A stretch of DNA of 64,000 nt, taken from positions 4,314,065 to 4,378,064 of the forward strand of contig JAJQOW010000014.1 in the NCBI GenBank assembly GCA_037975125.1, given 5' to 3'. Within the stretch, counting starts at the first letter, position 1, and the number at the start of each line of letters is the position of its first letter. The position numbers were made by a program, and so were the translations under genes. Of this stretch, positions 18,631 to 33,544 are shown in pieces. Source of the DNA: Latrodectus hesperus (Eukaryota; Arthropoda; Arachnida; Araneae; Theridiidae). The notes beneath the pieces were generated by a model that searched no databases, was not told the origin of the DNA, and saw nothing but the letters and a program-made list of their open reading frames with translations.

Positions 18631-19425
18631 TACTTGTGTTAACTTGTGTGTTAGTGCTTAAATTTTCATGAAATGTGTATCATGTTATGATAAGGATATT
18701 TCTTGATTACGATAATTATAGATAAAGAATAAATTAATAAGATAATACAATGATGAAATTTTGTATAATTTCAAAATATAAATTACAAAATTATTGTTTA
18801 AGAGTATATAAATTTCAGACTTAAAATAAAATGATAAAAATGCACACTTATACAAATGATAAAAAACGTACTTATACATATATACTTATATGATCCATAT
18901 TTTGGACTTACCCTTCCAACACATAGAAATATTTCCTAACACTTAAATGAAATTATAAAAATGTGTTAAAATTTTAAGTTAAAAAATTACTTAAAATAAT
19001 ATAAACAACAAAATGAAAAGTTAAATAAACTGAATAAATGGCCAACCATACTGAATGAATTGGTTATAAACAAACTATCATCGGTTCGCTTCCAACGTAA
19101 TTCATCCCAAACAAAACGTTTGGAATGCAGGGATGTCGCTTAATCTTAACGCTGCAAGCTGGGGAAAAAGTTATATGAAGGTATGGATTTGTATGGGAAA
19201 ATATTTGTCTAGTAATTCTTAAGAAGTTCTTTGGGCCACTTTCTATTAGTTGGATGATTAATAATGTAATTAGGTTCAATGCTAATTAGGAGATTTGGAA
19301 TATTAACTAAATTATTGTAAAATTTATTAACCAACCTGATAGTAAAATCTTTAATATTATAATAATATATCCTTTAAATATATTAAAGTTTCGAAAATAT
19401 AGGGAAGGCATATTAACAATCATAC
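18631..19425. other. AT-rich sequence, nothing recognised
   Basis: No coding or repeat feature can be supported. Confidence 0.5.

Positions 19426-19465
<40 letters not shown>
19426..19465. repeat. (CA)n(TA)n microsatellite
   Basis: A compound dinucleotide tract. Confidence 0.95.
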
Positions 19466-19639
19466 AACTGCAAGGTTAGATACAGAACTGAAGTATTGAC
19501 TTATATTTTTAGATTAAATTCTACTTCTTTTATTCTGGCTTGATATTTTGGTTTGAACTTTTGGTATGGCTTTGGGGTGTACTGGCTTCTCTTTAAATAG
19601 TCTTAAGCCCTTATATTTATGTCAAGCTCAACCTTCCGT

Positions 19640-20682
19640 AGCGGCAATAATATACTGAGAACTGCGGAAAAGGTCGCAGGGTCACTCAGCAACAAACAGT
19701 CAATCGGGGCTCTTTTCATCGACATTGAAAAAGCTTTTGACCGCGTTTGGCACGCGGGTCTGATCTAAAAACTTATCCAATATAAATTTCCCACACAACT
19801 TATTTTGCTTATTAAAAACTACCTCGATCACAGAACTTTCCAAGTCAAACTCAATAACCACCTATCCACACAGTTAAAACTATAGGAGGCTGGTGTTCCT
19901 CAAGGATCCCTCCTCGTCCCATTTTTATTCAACATTTACATTAATGACTTCCCACAGCACAACGACACCTTACTCTCACATTTGCAGACGACACTGCCAT
20001 CATGATCACACACAAAGACCTTGACACCATCCACACATACCTTACTACTCACATTAAGAAAATTGAAAACTGGTTAGTCAGATGGAAAATCAAAATAAAC
20101 ACGGACAAATGCACTGCGGTTCTATTCTCAAGGAAAAGAAAAGAATGCCAAAAACTAAAAATTTTCGGAAACGAAATACAATGGTCCCCACAAACAAAAT
20201 ATCTTGGAGTAATCCTCGATAAAAGACTAACGTGGAGGCCACACATTAACGAAATAAAAACTAAAGCCAACAGCGCCACTAGAGCACTGTATCACCTCCT
20301 AGCGAAAAACTCAAGCCTATCTATGAACAATAAAATCCTAATTTACAAAATGTACATCAGGCCCATAATAACATACGCCTGCCAGATATGGGGTGGTGCT
20401 TGTGCAACTACCATAAATAACCTCGAAAGGCAACAAAATAAAATCCTTAGGGTTATTTCGAAAGCGGAATACTACTTCAGGAATGCCCAAATTAGAAAGG
20501 ACTTAGGTATATTAACCCTTAGCAACTTTATAAAACACCTGGCATTTAAATTCTACAGCAAATTATATAGTATAGAAAACACAGCAATACAAAATATCCC
20601 TAACTATAACCCGTATGACCCTAAATTCTTTCATAGGCCAAGAGCAGTACTTCGTCTAAAACCAACGACCGTTAACTTCTAG
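19640..20682 (+). pseudogene. Jockey-like LINE remnant, reverse transcriptase (5'-truncated)
   Basis: It starts inside the RT palm with LFIDIEKAFDRVWH, continues through a GVPQGS motif and FADDTAIM (catalytic FADD at about 19981-19992), and then has an open 226-codon tail from 20002 to 20682 (KYLGVILDKRLTWRPHI, then IITYACQIWG). In-frame stops interrupt the segment before 19980 (TAA at about 19767, TAG at about 19882), so it is dead. There is no endonuclease and no RNase H after the RT, which fits the Jockey clade. The sequence after 20682, to perhaps 21130, would be its 3' UTR. Confidence 0.88.
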
Positions 20683-21390
20683 CAATCAATATCTACTAAA
20701 TTAAATTATGTCTATTAAATTGTTGCCACCTTTCTACTTTAACTCCATCAATATAGTTTAAAGAAATTGTCAGTACGCTTTTAAATTCTCCCACCCATTA
20801 ATTGATGGTAAACGAATGTTTGCTTGTAAACAAACGCTACGACATTAATCAGTTACGACGATACCATCAGCAGATGGCATCCGCTTCTACCTACACCAAA
20901 ACTTAAGCGAATTTTCCTGCTTAAATAAAGTATCTTAGTTAAATATTTTATAATAATAAGATTTAAATGTGCAAAATAAACAGAAGATTAAATAATTTAC
21001 CCATAACACTGTCATACAAACCCAATTATAACCCAGGGAGTACTTCCATTGATCCTATGAAATGTTTCTGTAATTTTTTTTATTATTATTACTAAGTACT
21101 TATGTTATTCTCATATTGCACACACTCGGTGCACCAAAAATTGTAAAAATCTCTATGTATTTCTCTCTTGTATTGCAAGATCTTGTATAACTTTTCTTGA
21201 ATTTTTTCACTAACTCTCGGGAAGCTTAACGGAGTTAGATAAGTGTACTCCCGAAGCTATGTCTTCTCCATCTCTTAAGCAACATCAACTTCTTCAATAG
21301 GTCCCAAAATTTTTTAATTAGTACAGAGGCAAATGGCTTACAGCTAGAAACCTCACAGCAAAATTTAGACCAGATTTAGATTTAATATCA
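20683..21390 (+). other. Probable Jockey 3' UTR and unclear sequence
   Basis: Follows the LINE stop codon. It contains GC-richer patches, such as one at 20860-20890 and CTCTCGGGAAGCTTAACGGA at about 21215-21234, but no tail or target duplication that I can fix, so the 3' edge is open. Confidence 0.35.
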
Positions 21391-21610
21391 TTGAAACTAA
21401 TGTGTCACACATTCTTCATGTTCAATCCAAAAGACGCGGAGAATGCTGTTCCTAAACGAGGGCTTCCCCATTTTTCAAAAATGTCCCTCCCACCTAGAGA
21501 TTCGGATTTCCCCCGACCATTCCAGTCGCAATGCTTTTCGACCTCCCACACCACGCCATCCACCAAGAGAGCGCGCGAAAAGCCACCGTAAACCTATGCC
21601 TTCCACCATT
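21391..21610. other. GC-richer segment of unknown nature
   Basis: Short overlapping open frames are present, but none has a recognisable domain or splice context. The base composition differs from its surroundings, suggesting a decayed insertion. Confidence 0.35.
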
Positions 21611-22660
21611 GTTTTATTTTTGTGAAAGTGATACAGAAATGAACACGTATACTAGTTAATGAAATGCAATTTTTTTATGTTTACCTTTAACGAATTTTCC
21701 AACAAAAATCTTAATCATACTTAGTGGCTTATTTTTAAGTTAATTATAACAGTGGCTCAAAATAATATGTGTGGCTCTCCTCTTTAAATAAAAGAAAGAT
21801 TCTCAAATTTAAATTTTGCATAAATTTGGTTCCTTATCCTATTGCGCCGTAAATCGAAGTAAATAAATGTGGATACGATGGATGAAAATCTTACGCTTAT
21901 CATTACATCATAGTGGGAACGCAAAAGCGTGTTCAGATTTCTTTTCAACTTTCAAGTAACTTTGATTATCCTATCATGCAGCTTTAATTCCTTCATAATA
22001 TTTTTACTTCTAATGTAATATACTGCATACAAGAATTCTTCGAGAAATCTAAAATATTTATGTATTTCATAAACAAACTATACGAATTTTGAACATTTTT
22101 ACATCACAATTGCATTAAAAAATTTTGGCTTTCTAGTGGATTTCTCAGGTTTAGTTGACAAACCTACAAAATGAATTAAAATCCATAAATGTACATAAAA
22201 TTTGTACAATACTAGGAAACATTGAATTCCTCTATAAAAGCATATAACGCTCTTCACGAAATTCCTAAAGCAGTATGTGTTATCATTAGCCTAAAGATCT
22301 GAATTTATCATTATAGATTTTTTCTGTTGTGTAAAAAAAGAAGTAATAAGATTTTATAAATAATTTTTTATCAGTCAATTCATTATTTGTGTCATTAAAT
22401 TTATAAAATAATGTGAAAAAATGAAAGGAATTGAAACGCTTAAATTAATGAGCTGAGTTTAATGGAAACAAATATACATTCTTTTAAACTTCATTTTTGA
22501 TATAAAATGTATATCATTGGTAAATTATTATGTAAGAATAAATAATAATTGCTTTTAAAATTAATCTTATATAAAGTACGTATTCTAATAATTTCAGCGA
22601 TGAGCGGAAAAACATCTTAATTTCATCCAACAAAATTTACTACCACTAAATGTATTGTTT
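21611..22660. other. AT-rich sequence upstream of U1
   Basis: Nothing recognised. Confidence 0.5.
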
Positions 22661-22663
22661 CAC

Positions 22664-22673
22664 TATATATAAG
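22664..22673 (+). promoter_or_regulatory. TATA-like element upstream of U1
   Basis: TATATATAAG at -33 to -24 relative to the U1 5' end. In arthropod snRNA genes this position holds a second promoter element (PSEB in Pol II genes, TATA in Pol III genes). I could not identify the proximal element near -60 with confidence. Confidence 0.4.
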
Positions 22674-22696
22674 TAATTATTTTGATCTACCAATTC

Positions 22697-22857
22697 ATAC
22701 TTACCTGGCACTGGGGATGCCTTGATCACGAAGGAGGCTCCCCGAGCTGAGGCCTCTCATTGCACACTGAGGGGCTGACGTTCGCCACATCCACAAACTG
22801 TGGTTGCTTGGGGTGCATAATTTTTGGTAGCCGGGTCTGCGCGTGCGCGGACCCGAT
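22697..22857 (+). ncRNA. U1: U1 spliceosomal snRNA
   Basis: The 5' end ATACTTACCTGGC carries the ACTTACCTG that pairs with 5' splice sites. Stem-loop 1 contains GATCACGAAGG, the U1-70K loop. Stem-loop 2 (CCTCTCA / TGAGGGG) presents TTGCACAC, the U1A/SNF loop. A third stem pairs CCACA with TGTGG. The Sm site is ATAATTTTTGGTAG, followed by a 10-bp stem-loop 4 (CGGGTCTGCG / CGCGGACCCG) that ends the RNA at about 22857. The length of about 161 nt matches the family (about 164). All protein- and RNA-binding sites are intact, so the copy could be functional. U1 belongs to repeated gene families in arthropods, and a recent pseudogene cannot be fully excluded. Confidence 0.93.
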
Positions 22858-22869
22858 CCAATAATGAAT

Positions 22870-25196
22870 ATAAGAATTACTAAAATTCCAGCTGGCTGTG
22901 CACTTACGGGAGATATGTTTTGGAATAAATATTGAGGATGGTCTCTTTGTGTCAGTACATTCACATTTAGTTATTGGCGCCTAAACACCTATGGCAGAAT
23001 CATGGGGATGTGGAAGTTTATAGTTATTAATATCAGTTAAAGAAATATGAAATTTTCTATTTAAATATTTCTTCGAAAATTTTTTCATTTATAAAAGAAA
23101 TATTGTGATTCTGTTTTCTTGCCGTTCTACGTTTACTCTTTGCACGTGAGAGTTAATTTGACTACGACTTACAATTTAACATGGATTTGAATTATTCAGA
23201 TCTCTACTGTTTGGTGTTTAAATTTAAGAAGCTAAAAAAATTTTCGTCAAACTTCGGCAGTTTGTGCATGCTGTATATGTGCTCAATTGCCAAATGAGCT
23301 ACAAATATAAAGGGTATATCTGAAAGGGGCGGGGTCTCTAATCATAATATGTCATTCCGTTGAAGACTGAATGCCAAAAAAAATTAAAGAACTATTATAT
23401 ATACGAACCTAGAGAGGTAAATGTACTTCTCAACAAACGTCTGAGGTTTGTACATTTTAGATTTTTTCCCTCTAATTGGTATTAATTGCAACAAACTTAT
23501 ACATTCCTGCGGTGCATCAATACGTCTTTAGGTGTATATGAAAAAGAGGCGTCATCAAGACTGCTAGTTAAATGTTAAAGGTCTGTTGGGAGCTGGTATA
23601 GGTATTGTTTGCAAAATTTCGAGATTACATTTCAGTTTGATATGATTACTATGAAACCATGATTTGCCTTCTGTTACATTTTACAAGGTATACCTTACCG
23701 AAGAAAGTTTGTATTTCATAATTTTCAAATGAATTTATTTATTTTATTTTATTGTTTTCATGACTAATGGCAAATCAGACTGCTCTTAAAGATTTCGAGA
23801 GGAGCGTCATATGTTTTTATTAAGTGTTACCTAGTATTACCTAGTAACTCAGTGTTACCTAGTATTATACTGATTTTATACATCTGTAGTTTTTAATATA
23901 TTTGGTAGGTTGAGCACTAAGCAATTTCAAACCCTTCGGTTATATAGATAAGGATTGTTTTTTCAAAAATTTCACCAAGACCACAAAAATGATCGCAGTG
24001 AAGCCTGATGATTATTTTACGCTATTAATAGCAACACTTGCTCACTGTTTTTTCAGCAGTTGCTGAATTAAGTTAAAATAGCACAGAAATTTAACCAAAA
24101 AATGATTGAAAAGCTAAAATTTTGATTTTTGGAAAATGTTTTTCAGTAATGAAAACAAATTTGATATTTTAAATCAAGAATGTACAAGAAATACATATTT
24201 TCTTCGAATAGACAATTTTTCGTCTTGAAGTGCTTAAATTACGAATGACTCAAATAAGAGATTTTCATTTTTTTTTCAACAAACAATTGAAGGACCTACG
24301 ATAAATGTCATTGCATTTTTGTCATGAGAGAATGACTCATTCATAAAATATCTGAAATTTATCGAAGACGTTTCAGAAAAATTTAAATGTAAAGTCTCAA
24401 AAATATCCATTTGAATCAATAAATATTAAATGCACAAGGAGAATCAAATATACTTTTTTCAATCCTTTCAATTTATTTATATATTTGAATGAAAAACATT
24501 TGATAGGCATTAATGATATATTTTCTTTGTGATTTTTGACAGATAAACGGAAAACTATGAATAATTATCTACATTCGATTAAATAAGTAAAAACAGAAAA
24601 AAATTATTGCTAATGACCCAGTATTTTAACTCTGTAGGAAACAGATTATATTACATTCAACTAGTATTAAAAAAATGAATGTTTTCTTTGAACAAAGTGA
24701 ATATTTGTGTGTGCTAATGGAATATAAATATAATCAACTCCAGAACATCAAATCCAGCAAGAATGAAACCGATTCTATTGATACATCATGATTTCTTTAG
24801 AATTTTAATTCGTTTTATCAAAATAAAATAATTCAATAAAAGCAATTATTTCTCATGTCACGTTGAAAAGAAAATTTCATTTTAAAAAATTAGAAAAATC
24901 TATTTCTCATATCCATTTTTTCTCTCAGTAAGGCTATACATTAGAATATAAATGATAGCTGGTTTAATATGTTATGCAATATTTTTTTAAAGAAATCCAT
25001 GATATTGTTGTATGCTAACTAAGAAATAGCTATGTCAGTATTTGCTCTAAATGAAATTTTTAAGTTGTTCATTAAATATTCTTTAGAAGTGAATATAAGA
25101 GTCATAAAGTTATTAGTTCAAATTTATATTATTAATTAATATATCGTTATCACTTCAAATGCATAGTTTTAATACAAACAAACATAATACATAACA
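22870..25196. other. AT-rich intergenic sequence
   Basis: No gene recognised. A small local repeat of GTGTTACCTAGTATTA lies at about 23824-23868. Confidence 0.5.
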
Positions 25197-25481
25197 TTGT
25201 TGCAAATTAATAAAGAGTGCTTGTATATTTGTCTTAAAATATTTCAGATAGATCAGAAATATATCAGATTTTGGTCAAAAATTGCTCAATTTAGGTATAT
25301 TTTAAGTTTAAAAATGACATTTCTAGTGATTTGGAAACTTGGTAATCTCTTGGCAAGAATCTTGGTGAGAAATAATTCTAGAAAAATCCATCACGGAAGC
25401 TCTAGCACCAATATTAAGCAAGATAGCCTTAGAACCTTTCAGAAACTTGGTGAAACTCTTAGATTTTCACGCCAAGATGGG

Positions 25482-25620
25482 TATAAATAGCACCACCCAT
25501 CTGAGAGTTAGTGAAGACGATCAGTCTTGAATGGTAGTCTAGAGCATAAAAGCTGTTGTTTCTCTGGGGCATTCAAAACTTCTGCGATCGGAAGCTGCTT
25601 TCTATTGTGCGTAAAACATG
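25482..25620 (+). promoter_or_regulatory. Candidate core promoter and first exon
   Basis: TATAAATA at 25482-25489 follows a GC-richer stretch. An initiator-like TTAGTG has its A at 25510 (28 bases downstream) and a TCAGTC lies at 25521. The following 100 bases are less AT-rich and end in a donor-like GC|GTAAAA at about 25609. This could be a gene promoter or a solo LTR; no coding sequence follows. Confidence 0.3.
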
Positions 25621-26889
25621 ATTTTATGTTCACAATTTGCATCTCTCTATAATTACGAGGGGGATAATATTGATGGTAGACGGACCCCTCTCACACGAGA
25701 GATAATTGAATCTTATAAATGAAAAGATATTTAATCAGATAATAATTTCCTTTAGAAACAATAAAGGAACAGAATCTTTCTGATTTTTATAAAGGAATCA
25801 GGTTACTTCAAATCTTTTGTATAGCTGCAATGAATGCATTGACAAAGTTATGGTGATATCTTAGTTTGTTTCTTAAAGACGAGAGGTGTGTGTGTTAAAT
25901 GCGGTTAGAAACAATTCACCAAAAATTGCCACAGTAAATTTATAGAATATAAACACACTGTAATTGTGTAAATCGACGCATATCTTATAGGAATAGCTCC
26001 GAAAAACAACAGAGCCCAATTCATCAGCTAGAGTCAGGAAACCATAATTTTTTACTATAAAGCAATTATCAATCAATACTTAATATAAAAGAAATTAAAT
26101 TCTTCTCTTTAGACATATAATATTTGAATTTTAGATAACATAATTAAATTAGCCATCCCAGTGGTACTTCGTTTTTGAATGACTAAACATCACATTAAAT
26201 GCCCGACTTAATTTATCCAACAGACGACTAAACAAATATGCATCGTCTATATTTCAGTAGTAATACTAATAATTATATATAAAAATAAAGAGAGAAAATT
26301 TATTCATTTTATATTCCTTCAAAGTTAAGATAAAATCTTGCATTAAAAGTTGAATTTGATCACGCCTCTTTTAGTTTATCTTATGTTTATTATAAATAGG
26401 TGTCGTTAGTCATTACTCCAAAAACTTCATTTTAAAAATTTATTTATTTCTCAGCGCCACTAAGAAAGGATCAGCTAAGAAAGTACCACTCCATTTTATT
26501 TAAAGTTAATAAATTATCCATCGAGATTTAGGAATATTTCTTAAAAATCAAAATGTTGACTTCCTAGGTCCTTTAAAAACTTAGGGTCGATCCTGTCTAA
26601 AATCTAGACATGCACTCTCATTGACAGTTTTGCTGACCTATTTGGTTTCACAGAGTATTTTATTTATATTTTTCACAGACTTTTGATCTTGCCCATTTAT
26701 TTACAGTTACGAAATTTTATTTTCGCTTTAAGGATTATCTATATCATAATCGTCATATTTCCTATAAAACTGTTTCAAAATTTCTTTATATGTCAGATAT
26801 GCCGTGTACCATCTTGAGTCTGTAAGAGTATGTATCTGGAGTAAAAAATAACAATAATAAACTTTATAACATCATTAACTTTTGTATTG
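25621..26889. other. AT-rich intergenic sequence
   Basis: Nothing recognised. Confidence 0.5.
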
Positions 26890-27195
26890 CCGTCCAATGA
26901 CTGAGTGGTTAGCGTTCCTGACTCCTGAGCTGTGGGTCGCTGGTTCGAATCCCGGTTCGGGAACGGATGTTAATTTCTTTCTTTGTTTTCTCTGTGTTTA
27001 TCTGACCTTTCTTCTGTGATGATGTATGAATGTAGCCCACCCTATGAACGGGTTTGTGGTGTTATGGCACTGGCAACGCTACTCGACTCCGTGACTTGGT
27101 TCATATGTGGCCGCTGGGTAACGACAAATGAATAACAGTTTCTGGCCTTGTTGTGACATTGGGTTCGTCACCCAAGTGCCCGCCGTTGGGAAAAA
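26890..27195 (+). mobile_element. tRNA-derived SINE
   Basis: Head with GAGTGGTTAGCG (A-box region) and a perfect B box GGTTCGAATCC. The body shares TGTATGAATGTAG and CACCCTATGAACGG with the SINEs at 28832 and 35851 but has a different 3' part, ending near GTGCCCGCCGTTGGG. No flanking duplication was fixed. Confidence 0.8.
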
Positions 27196-28410
27196 ACTAC
27201 AGTACATAAAATTTACAATACCTGGTAAGCAGACTCTATCAAGAGTAAATTTTTCAAGTCCTTAAGAATGACTTTATGTTTTAATAAGTTATTCTAACAA
27301 AAGTTTTTAGGTCTTTGAACACGTATAAGACTGTCAAACCTGTTATATTGCAAAATATGGTTGTAAAAATACTAAAATGAAATATTGCAGCAAAATTGAG
27401 GTAAGTATAACAATTATTTATATGAATAATTAAATTAAGATTATGAGAATTATTTTCGGTAAAATTTACCTTGTAAAATGTAGCACAAAGTAAAGCAGTT
27501 TTCACAGTAATGACATTCTACTGAAATGTACTTTTGATTTTATAAGTAGTTAATAACTCTTTAATAATCAACACAGTTATTTTATTATCTTGAAATGATT
27601 TAATGATTTGGAATAAAATAATTCTGTATTAAAAAATGCAAGCTAAATTATATAAATCAGAAATTAGAATTATCAATATTGATACAAACATATTTATTAG
27701 TTTAACACACGTATATATATATATGAACTATTCATTTCTATAAAATTCAATTCAAGATTTTTTTTATTCTACTATATCTCTTTTCGAATTTGCCAAGCAG
27801 TATTTATTTTACTTTGTAACCATTTTATATTCTCTGTTTTTTTCAATTTTGTGTGCCAGCTGAATTTTATTACTTCTTTTAGATTTTTTATGCATACACG
27901 TCATTCTTCCTAATAATTTTTTCGTTAAATTAAGCATAAAGAAATTAATTGTTATGTAGAATTAATTCTCATATTTTAATGCTTTTTAATTATCAAACAC
28001 ATAATTTATTATGATAAAAATTCTATATAAATATAATCATAAGAAATATATGCTACTCTTGATCCAATTTACTCTTGAAAATTTTAATTTATATTTCAGA
28101 ATTTGAATCAACAAATGGACTTGGTACATATTTATACCCAGCCATTCGAAATCTATTATCTTGTTCCATTTTTCTATTTAGAAATATTAAAACTTGATGT
28201 TTTTATTTCGTTTATTCTTTCTACTCAAAATCAATTAATATATTTAAATATTTACTGTTTTTGAAAGAGTGTTGCAATTATTCTTAAATATATTTTTTGG
28301 TCACCAACAAAATCGCTCTGAAAGATTACATTATAGCCATTTCCAGTTGTATAGTTATATGTTCATTTATTTTTTGTTTCTTCTCCACAAAACATGTTTG
28401 ATTCATTATA
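27196..28410. other. AT-rich intergenic sequence
   Basis: Nothing recognised beyond short open frames. Confidence 0.5.
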
Positions 28411-28462
28411 ACTTTCAATGAATGACGGACTATCGAAAGAAAGTCCGTCATTTATTGAAAGT
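28411..28462. repeat. 21-bp inverted repeat (hairpin)
   Basis: Arms 28411-28431 and 28442-28462 pair at 20 of 21 positions around a 10-base loop (ATCGAAAGAA). Pairing stops beyond the arms. Confidence 0.8.
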
Positions 28463-28818
28463 AAATTGTGGAGTTTATTATGTTTATGCAATATTATTTT
28501 CTCTCGCTGAACAGACTATCAGATTTGTATCGACTATGAAAATAAACATTATTTCACTCAGACCCGTAGACTTTCGCTAAATAATAGAATCCTATTATAT
28601 TGAAAACAATGGTAGAAAATATTTATGTACTGTATAGCTAATATGTTTTTTTAATAAGTATATGAGTGTCTGCCAAATTTTAAATATTTTGTTTTGATAG
28701 TAAAACATTAAATATAAAAATTGTGCTGAGGAATAAAATGCTTCAAATAGATGCTCTAAAATTCTGCTAATTTATAACTATTTTATTCAATACTTTATTT
28801 AAATTCCTTAAAAGAAAT

Positions 28819-28831
28819 GGACAGTCACAAT
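28819..28831. repeat. SINE target-site duplication (left)
   Basis: GGACAGTCACAAT, identical to 29145-29157. Confidence 0.9.
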
Positions 28832-29144
28832 GTTGTTGTTGTTATTACTAATGACACTTGGGCAAGCCAAGCTCGCTATGCCTTGGCTATGCGAATTTAA
28901 GTCAATTGGGAGCGTCTTTCGTTTAATCAGAGCACCATGAAGGTGAAAGGACGACTTTACTCTACACACATGCCATAGGTATCCGTTTATAGGGTAGGCA
29001 ACCATTCACACCTCATTCATACAAGGAAAGGACAAAGACAGGGTAGATAGAGAGAGAAAGTACATTCATGTCCGAACCGGGATGTGAACCCAGCACCACC
29101 TTATCCGCAGTCAGGCACGCTGACCACTAGACAAGTTGGGCGGC
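28832..29144 (-). mobile_element. Complete tRNA-derived SINE (313 bp)
   Basis: On the - strand: a head starting GCCGCCCAACTTGTCTAGTG with GTGGTCAGCG and a B-box-like GGGTTCACATCCCGG; a body with TTTCTCTCTCTAT, TTGTCCTTTCCTTGTATGAA and GGTTGCCTACCCTATAAACG; a 3' module with CTTTCACCTTCATGGTGCTC; and an (AAC)n tail. Exact 13-base duplications fix both ends. It is the reference copy for the fragments at 241-325 and 44428-44541. Confidence 0.92.
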
Positions 29145-29157
29145 GGACAGTCACAAT
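29145..29157. repeat. SINE target-site duplication (right)
   Basis: GGACAGTCACAAT. Confidence 0.9.
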
Positions 29158-31190
<2,033 letters not shown>

Positions 31191-31289
31191 TGTTCGGACA
31201 AAGAACACATATTCTGATAACGAACTAAAATGAATTCCAACGAACATTTCTCGGCTCTTGAAGCAAAATGTCCAGAGTTGCCAAACCCA

Positions 31290-31426
31290 AAGGACCAAAA
31301 ATCGTTTTTTATCTCTCTTGTATTATGTTGCATGCTTACTGGGCTACAAAGTTCAACATTGGAAAAAAAATCTCCCAATAGAATATTTATAGATAATGTG
31401 CCATCAATTTCAGTTTTGATTTCATT
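31290..31426. repeat. Direct repeat, copy 2
   Basis: Second copy of the 31053-31190 segment; the roughly 100 bases between the copies are not repeated. Unit nature unknown. Confidence 0.88.
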
Positions 31427-31449
31427 CAAACTGAAACTGATTTCATTTT

Positions 31450-33533
31450 GAGCATCTCCCTTCCTTCTTGTTCATTTACTGTCTTATACATAGTCTTGAA
31501 TAACGAATTCTAGACTGCAACAGCAATCACTTTACAACGACAATGCTATTAATTACTTCTTAAAAATCCTGAAAAAGAGATAAAAGAAATCGACATGGGG
31601 CATGTTCTGTTACACCCTATACACCAAAAAATGGAAAAGACTGATTAGTATACAAGACTATATGTACGAATCATTTTTTTATAAACTTAATAAGAAATTA
31701 TGCATCTTTGTTTTAATTTCATTTTTAGGGTTTCCAGAACGAATCAATTTCACAAAAAAATCTGTGGTCAATGGTTGATCGGTTAACGAACAATTCGGAT
31801 AGTACAGTCTTACAACAGATTATATTCGATCACCCACGGTATAAAATAATAAATATTGGGGCATTTTTCGCATACCATGCATGTAAGGTGCAATATTTAG
31901 CATTTCAATATTTTTAACACATACTTTAACCCACGACATAAGTAACCTTTTACGTATCATGTATTTTGTACTTTTCGTACGTACGTATCATGTACTTTTG
32001 TGTATCATGCCCAGTGGCACATGATGCACATGAATACTCTCTAATGTTTTGAGATAACTTCTGTCTTTATTCCCACGTTGGACCTACCTTAACATTGTGG
32101 GAATTTCCAAGTGTCAGTTTTCCCATACAGTTAAATGTCCAACAAACAGGAATGGCTTACCAACTTTATGTACAACTTCTCTAATGAACGTCGTCCTCGA
32201 CAATATCTAATATACTTATTTATTTGCAGAAGAAATTGATAAGTTTATTTTGAAGTGAAGTTCTCGCATACGAAAATTTGTTTAAAATTATCATAATATC
32301 CAAATACTTGCTTTGTTGTAGTTAACATGCATAAAAAGGCATAGGTGCAAAATATAGTACTTTGTTCATATGAAAATATAAAATAATTTTACCAAAAGTA
32401 TTCCGTAATTCATTTTCCACTGATATATTAACTACGCACATTATGTTTATAACTATTTTTTAATATGAAATATTTTTTAAGAAAATATAACAGGGAAAAC
32501 TCTCCTTTGTTTTCAAAACATATTCTTCATTATTTGTTAAGGCCAAATTGAATTATATTCGTTGCGATTAAGCGATGGTAATATTGCAAATTTAATGCGA
32601 TTTGCAAGAAGTCTAACGTATTTAATAATGATTGTAAAATAAAAAAATTGGTAAGTATATCGATAAATTTTTGATTATTTAAATATTGCTTATGTATCTT
32701 TTCTTACTGCTTTCTATTGCGTTTCTTTTATTTGCATGTAAAATGATAACTGTACTGTATATATTTTATCAATACATTCATTCTATTCATTAATACGAAT
32801 TTTTGAATATAAAGTAATTTTTTAAAAATTCATTTTACTTTCAATTTCTGATTTTAACTGTTTTTATTTTGTTTTCACAAGTACCATTACTAAACATCAG
32901 TCTTATCATAACCCATTTTTTCTTCATTATTTTAAACTAAAAAAGATAGCTGAATGCGAATTAAAGAAAAATAAAAGAAATAAGCATTTAATTATAATCT
33001 TTACAACTTATTATTTAAATAGCTTTACTTGATTACACATAAGATTTTTTAAATTTAACATGTTACAGTTTGTTTTTTTAAATTTGTTTCCATTGTAAAA
33101 ATGTTTTCTTTACTTTATTTTACATCCTAAGTTAAGATGACTTCTATTTATTTGACTTGTTAATTTAAAAGTTTTATATTGTTAAATTTAGCAACAATAT
33201 AACATTAAATTATAAACAATAATTAAATTTTTTTTATGTTTAATTGTATTCACATTTTATTTTTTCTAAATCCATTAAGAACAGAAGAGCTGTGTAATGT
33301 TTTATTGCAGAAATGGGTTGGAAGTGATTTGTTTATTCAGAAACACAGGGAAAAAAATTGCAATTGAAAATAAACGTTGTGTCTTCCACCTTAACTTATA
33401 AAACAATTTATATATATTTTTTTGCACAAAAATATACTTCGTAAACAATAGAGATAATTCAAGAAAATTTCTGAAAATGATTGTAAAAGTGAATATTTAT
33501 CTTTTTGATTTTAAGTACTTAACCCATACTGCT
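31450..33533. other. AT-rich intergenic sequence
   Basis: Nothing recognised. Confidence 0.5.
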
Positions 33534-33544
33534 AATCTTAATAC

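Noticed and set aside
21391..21625. Two overlapping 60-66-codon frames
   Set aside because: No domain; both arise from a GC-richer patch and have no splice or start context.
25197..25490. 97-codon open frame on the + strand
   Set aside because: No motif, runs through a TATA-like element, and the composition is not coding-like.
26890..26970. Possible tRNA gene with a perfect B box; also at 2868, 33545 and 35851
   Set aside because: The acceptor stems do not close and each copy continues into a SINE body with a simple-repeat tail; two have target duplications.
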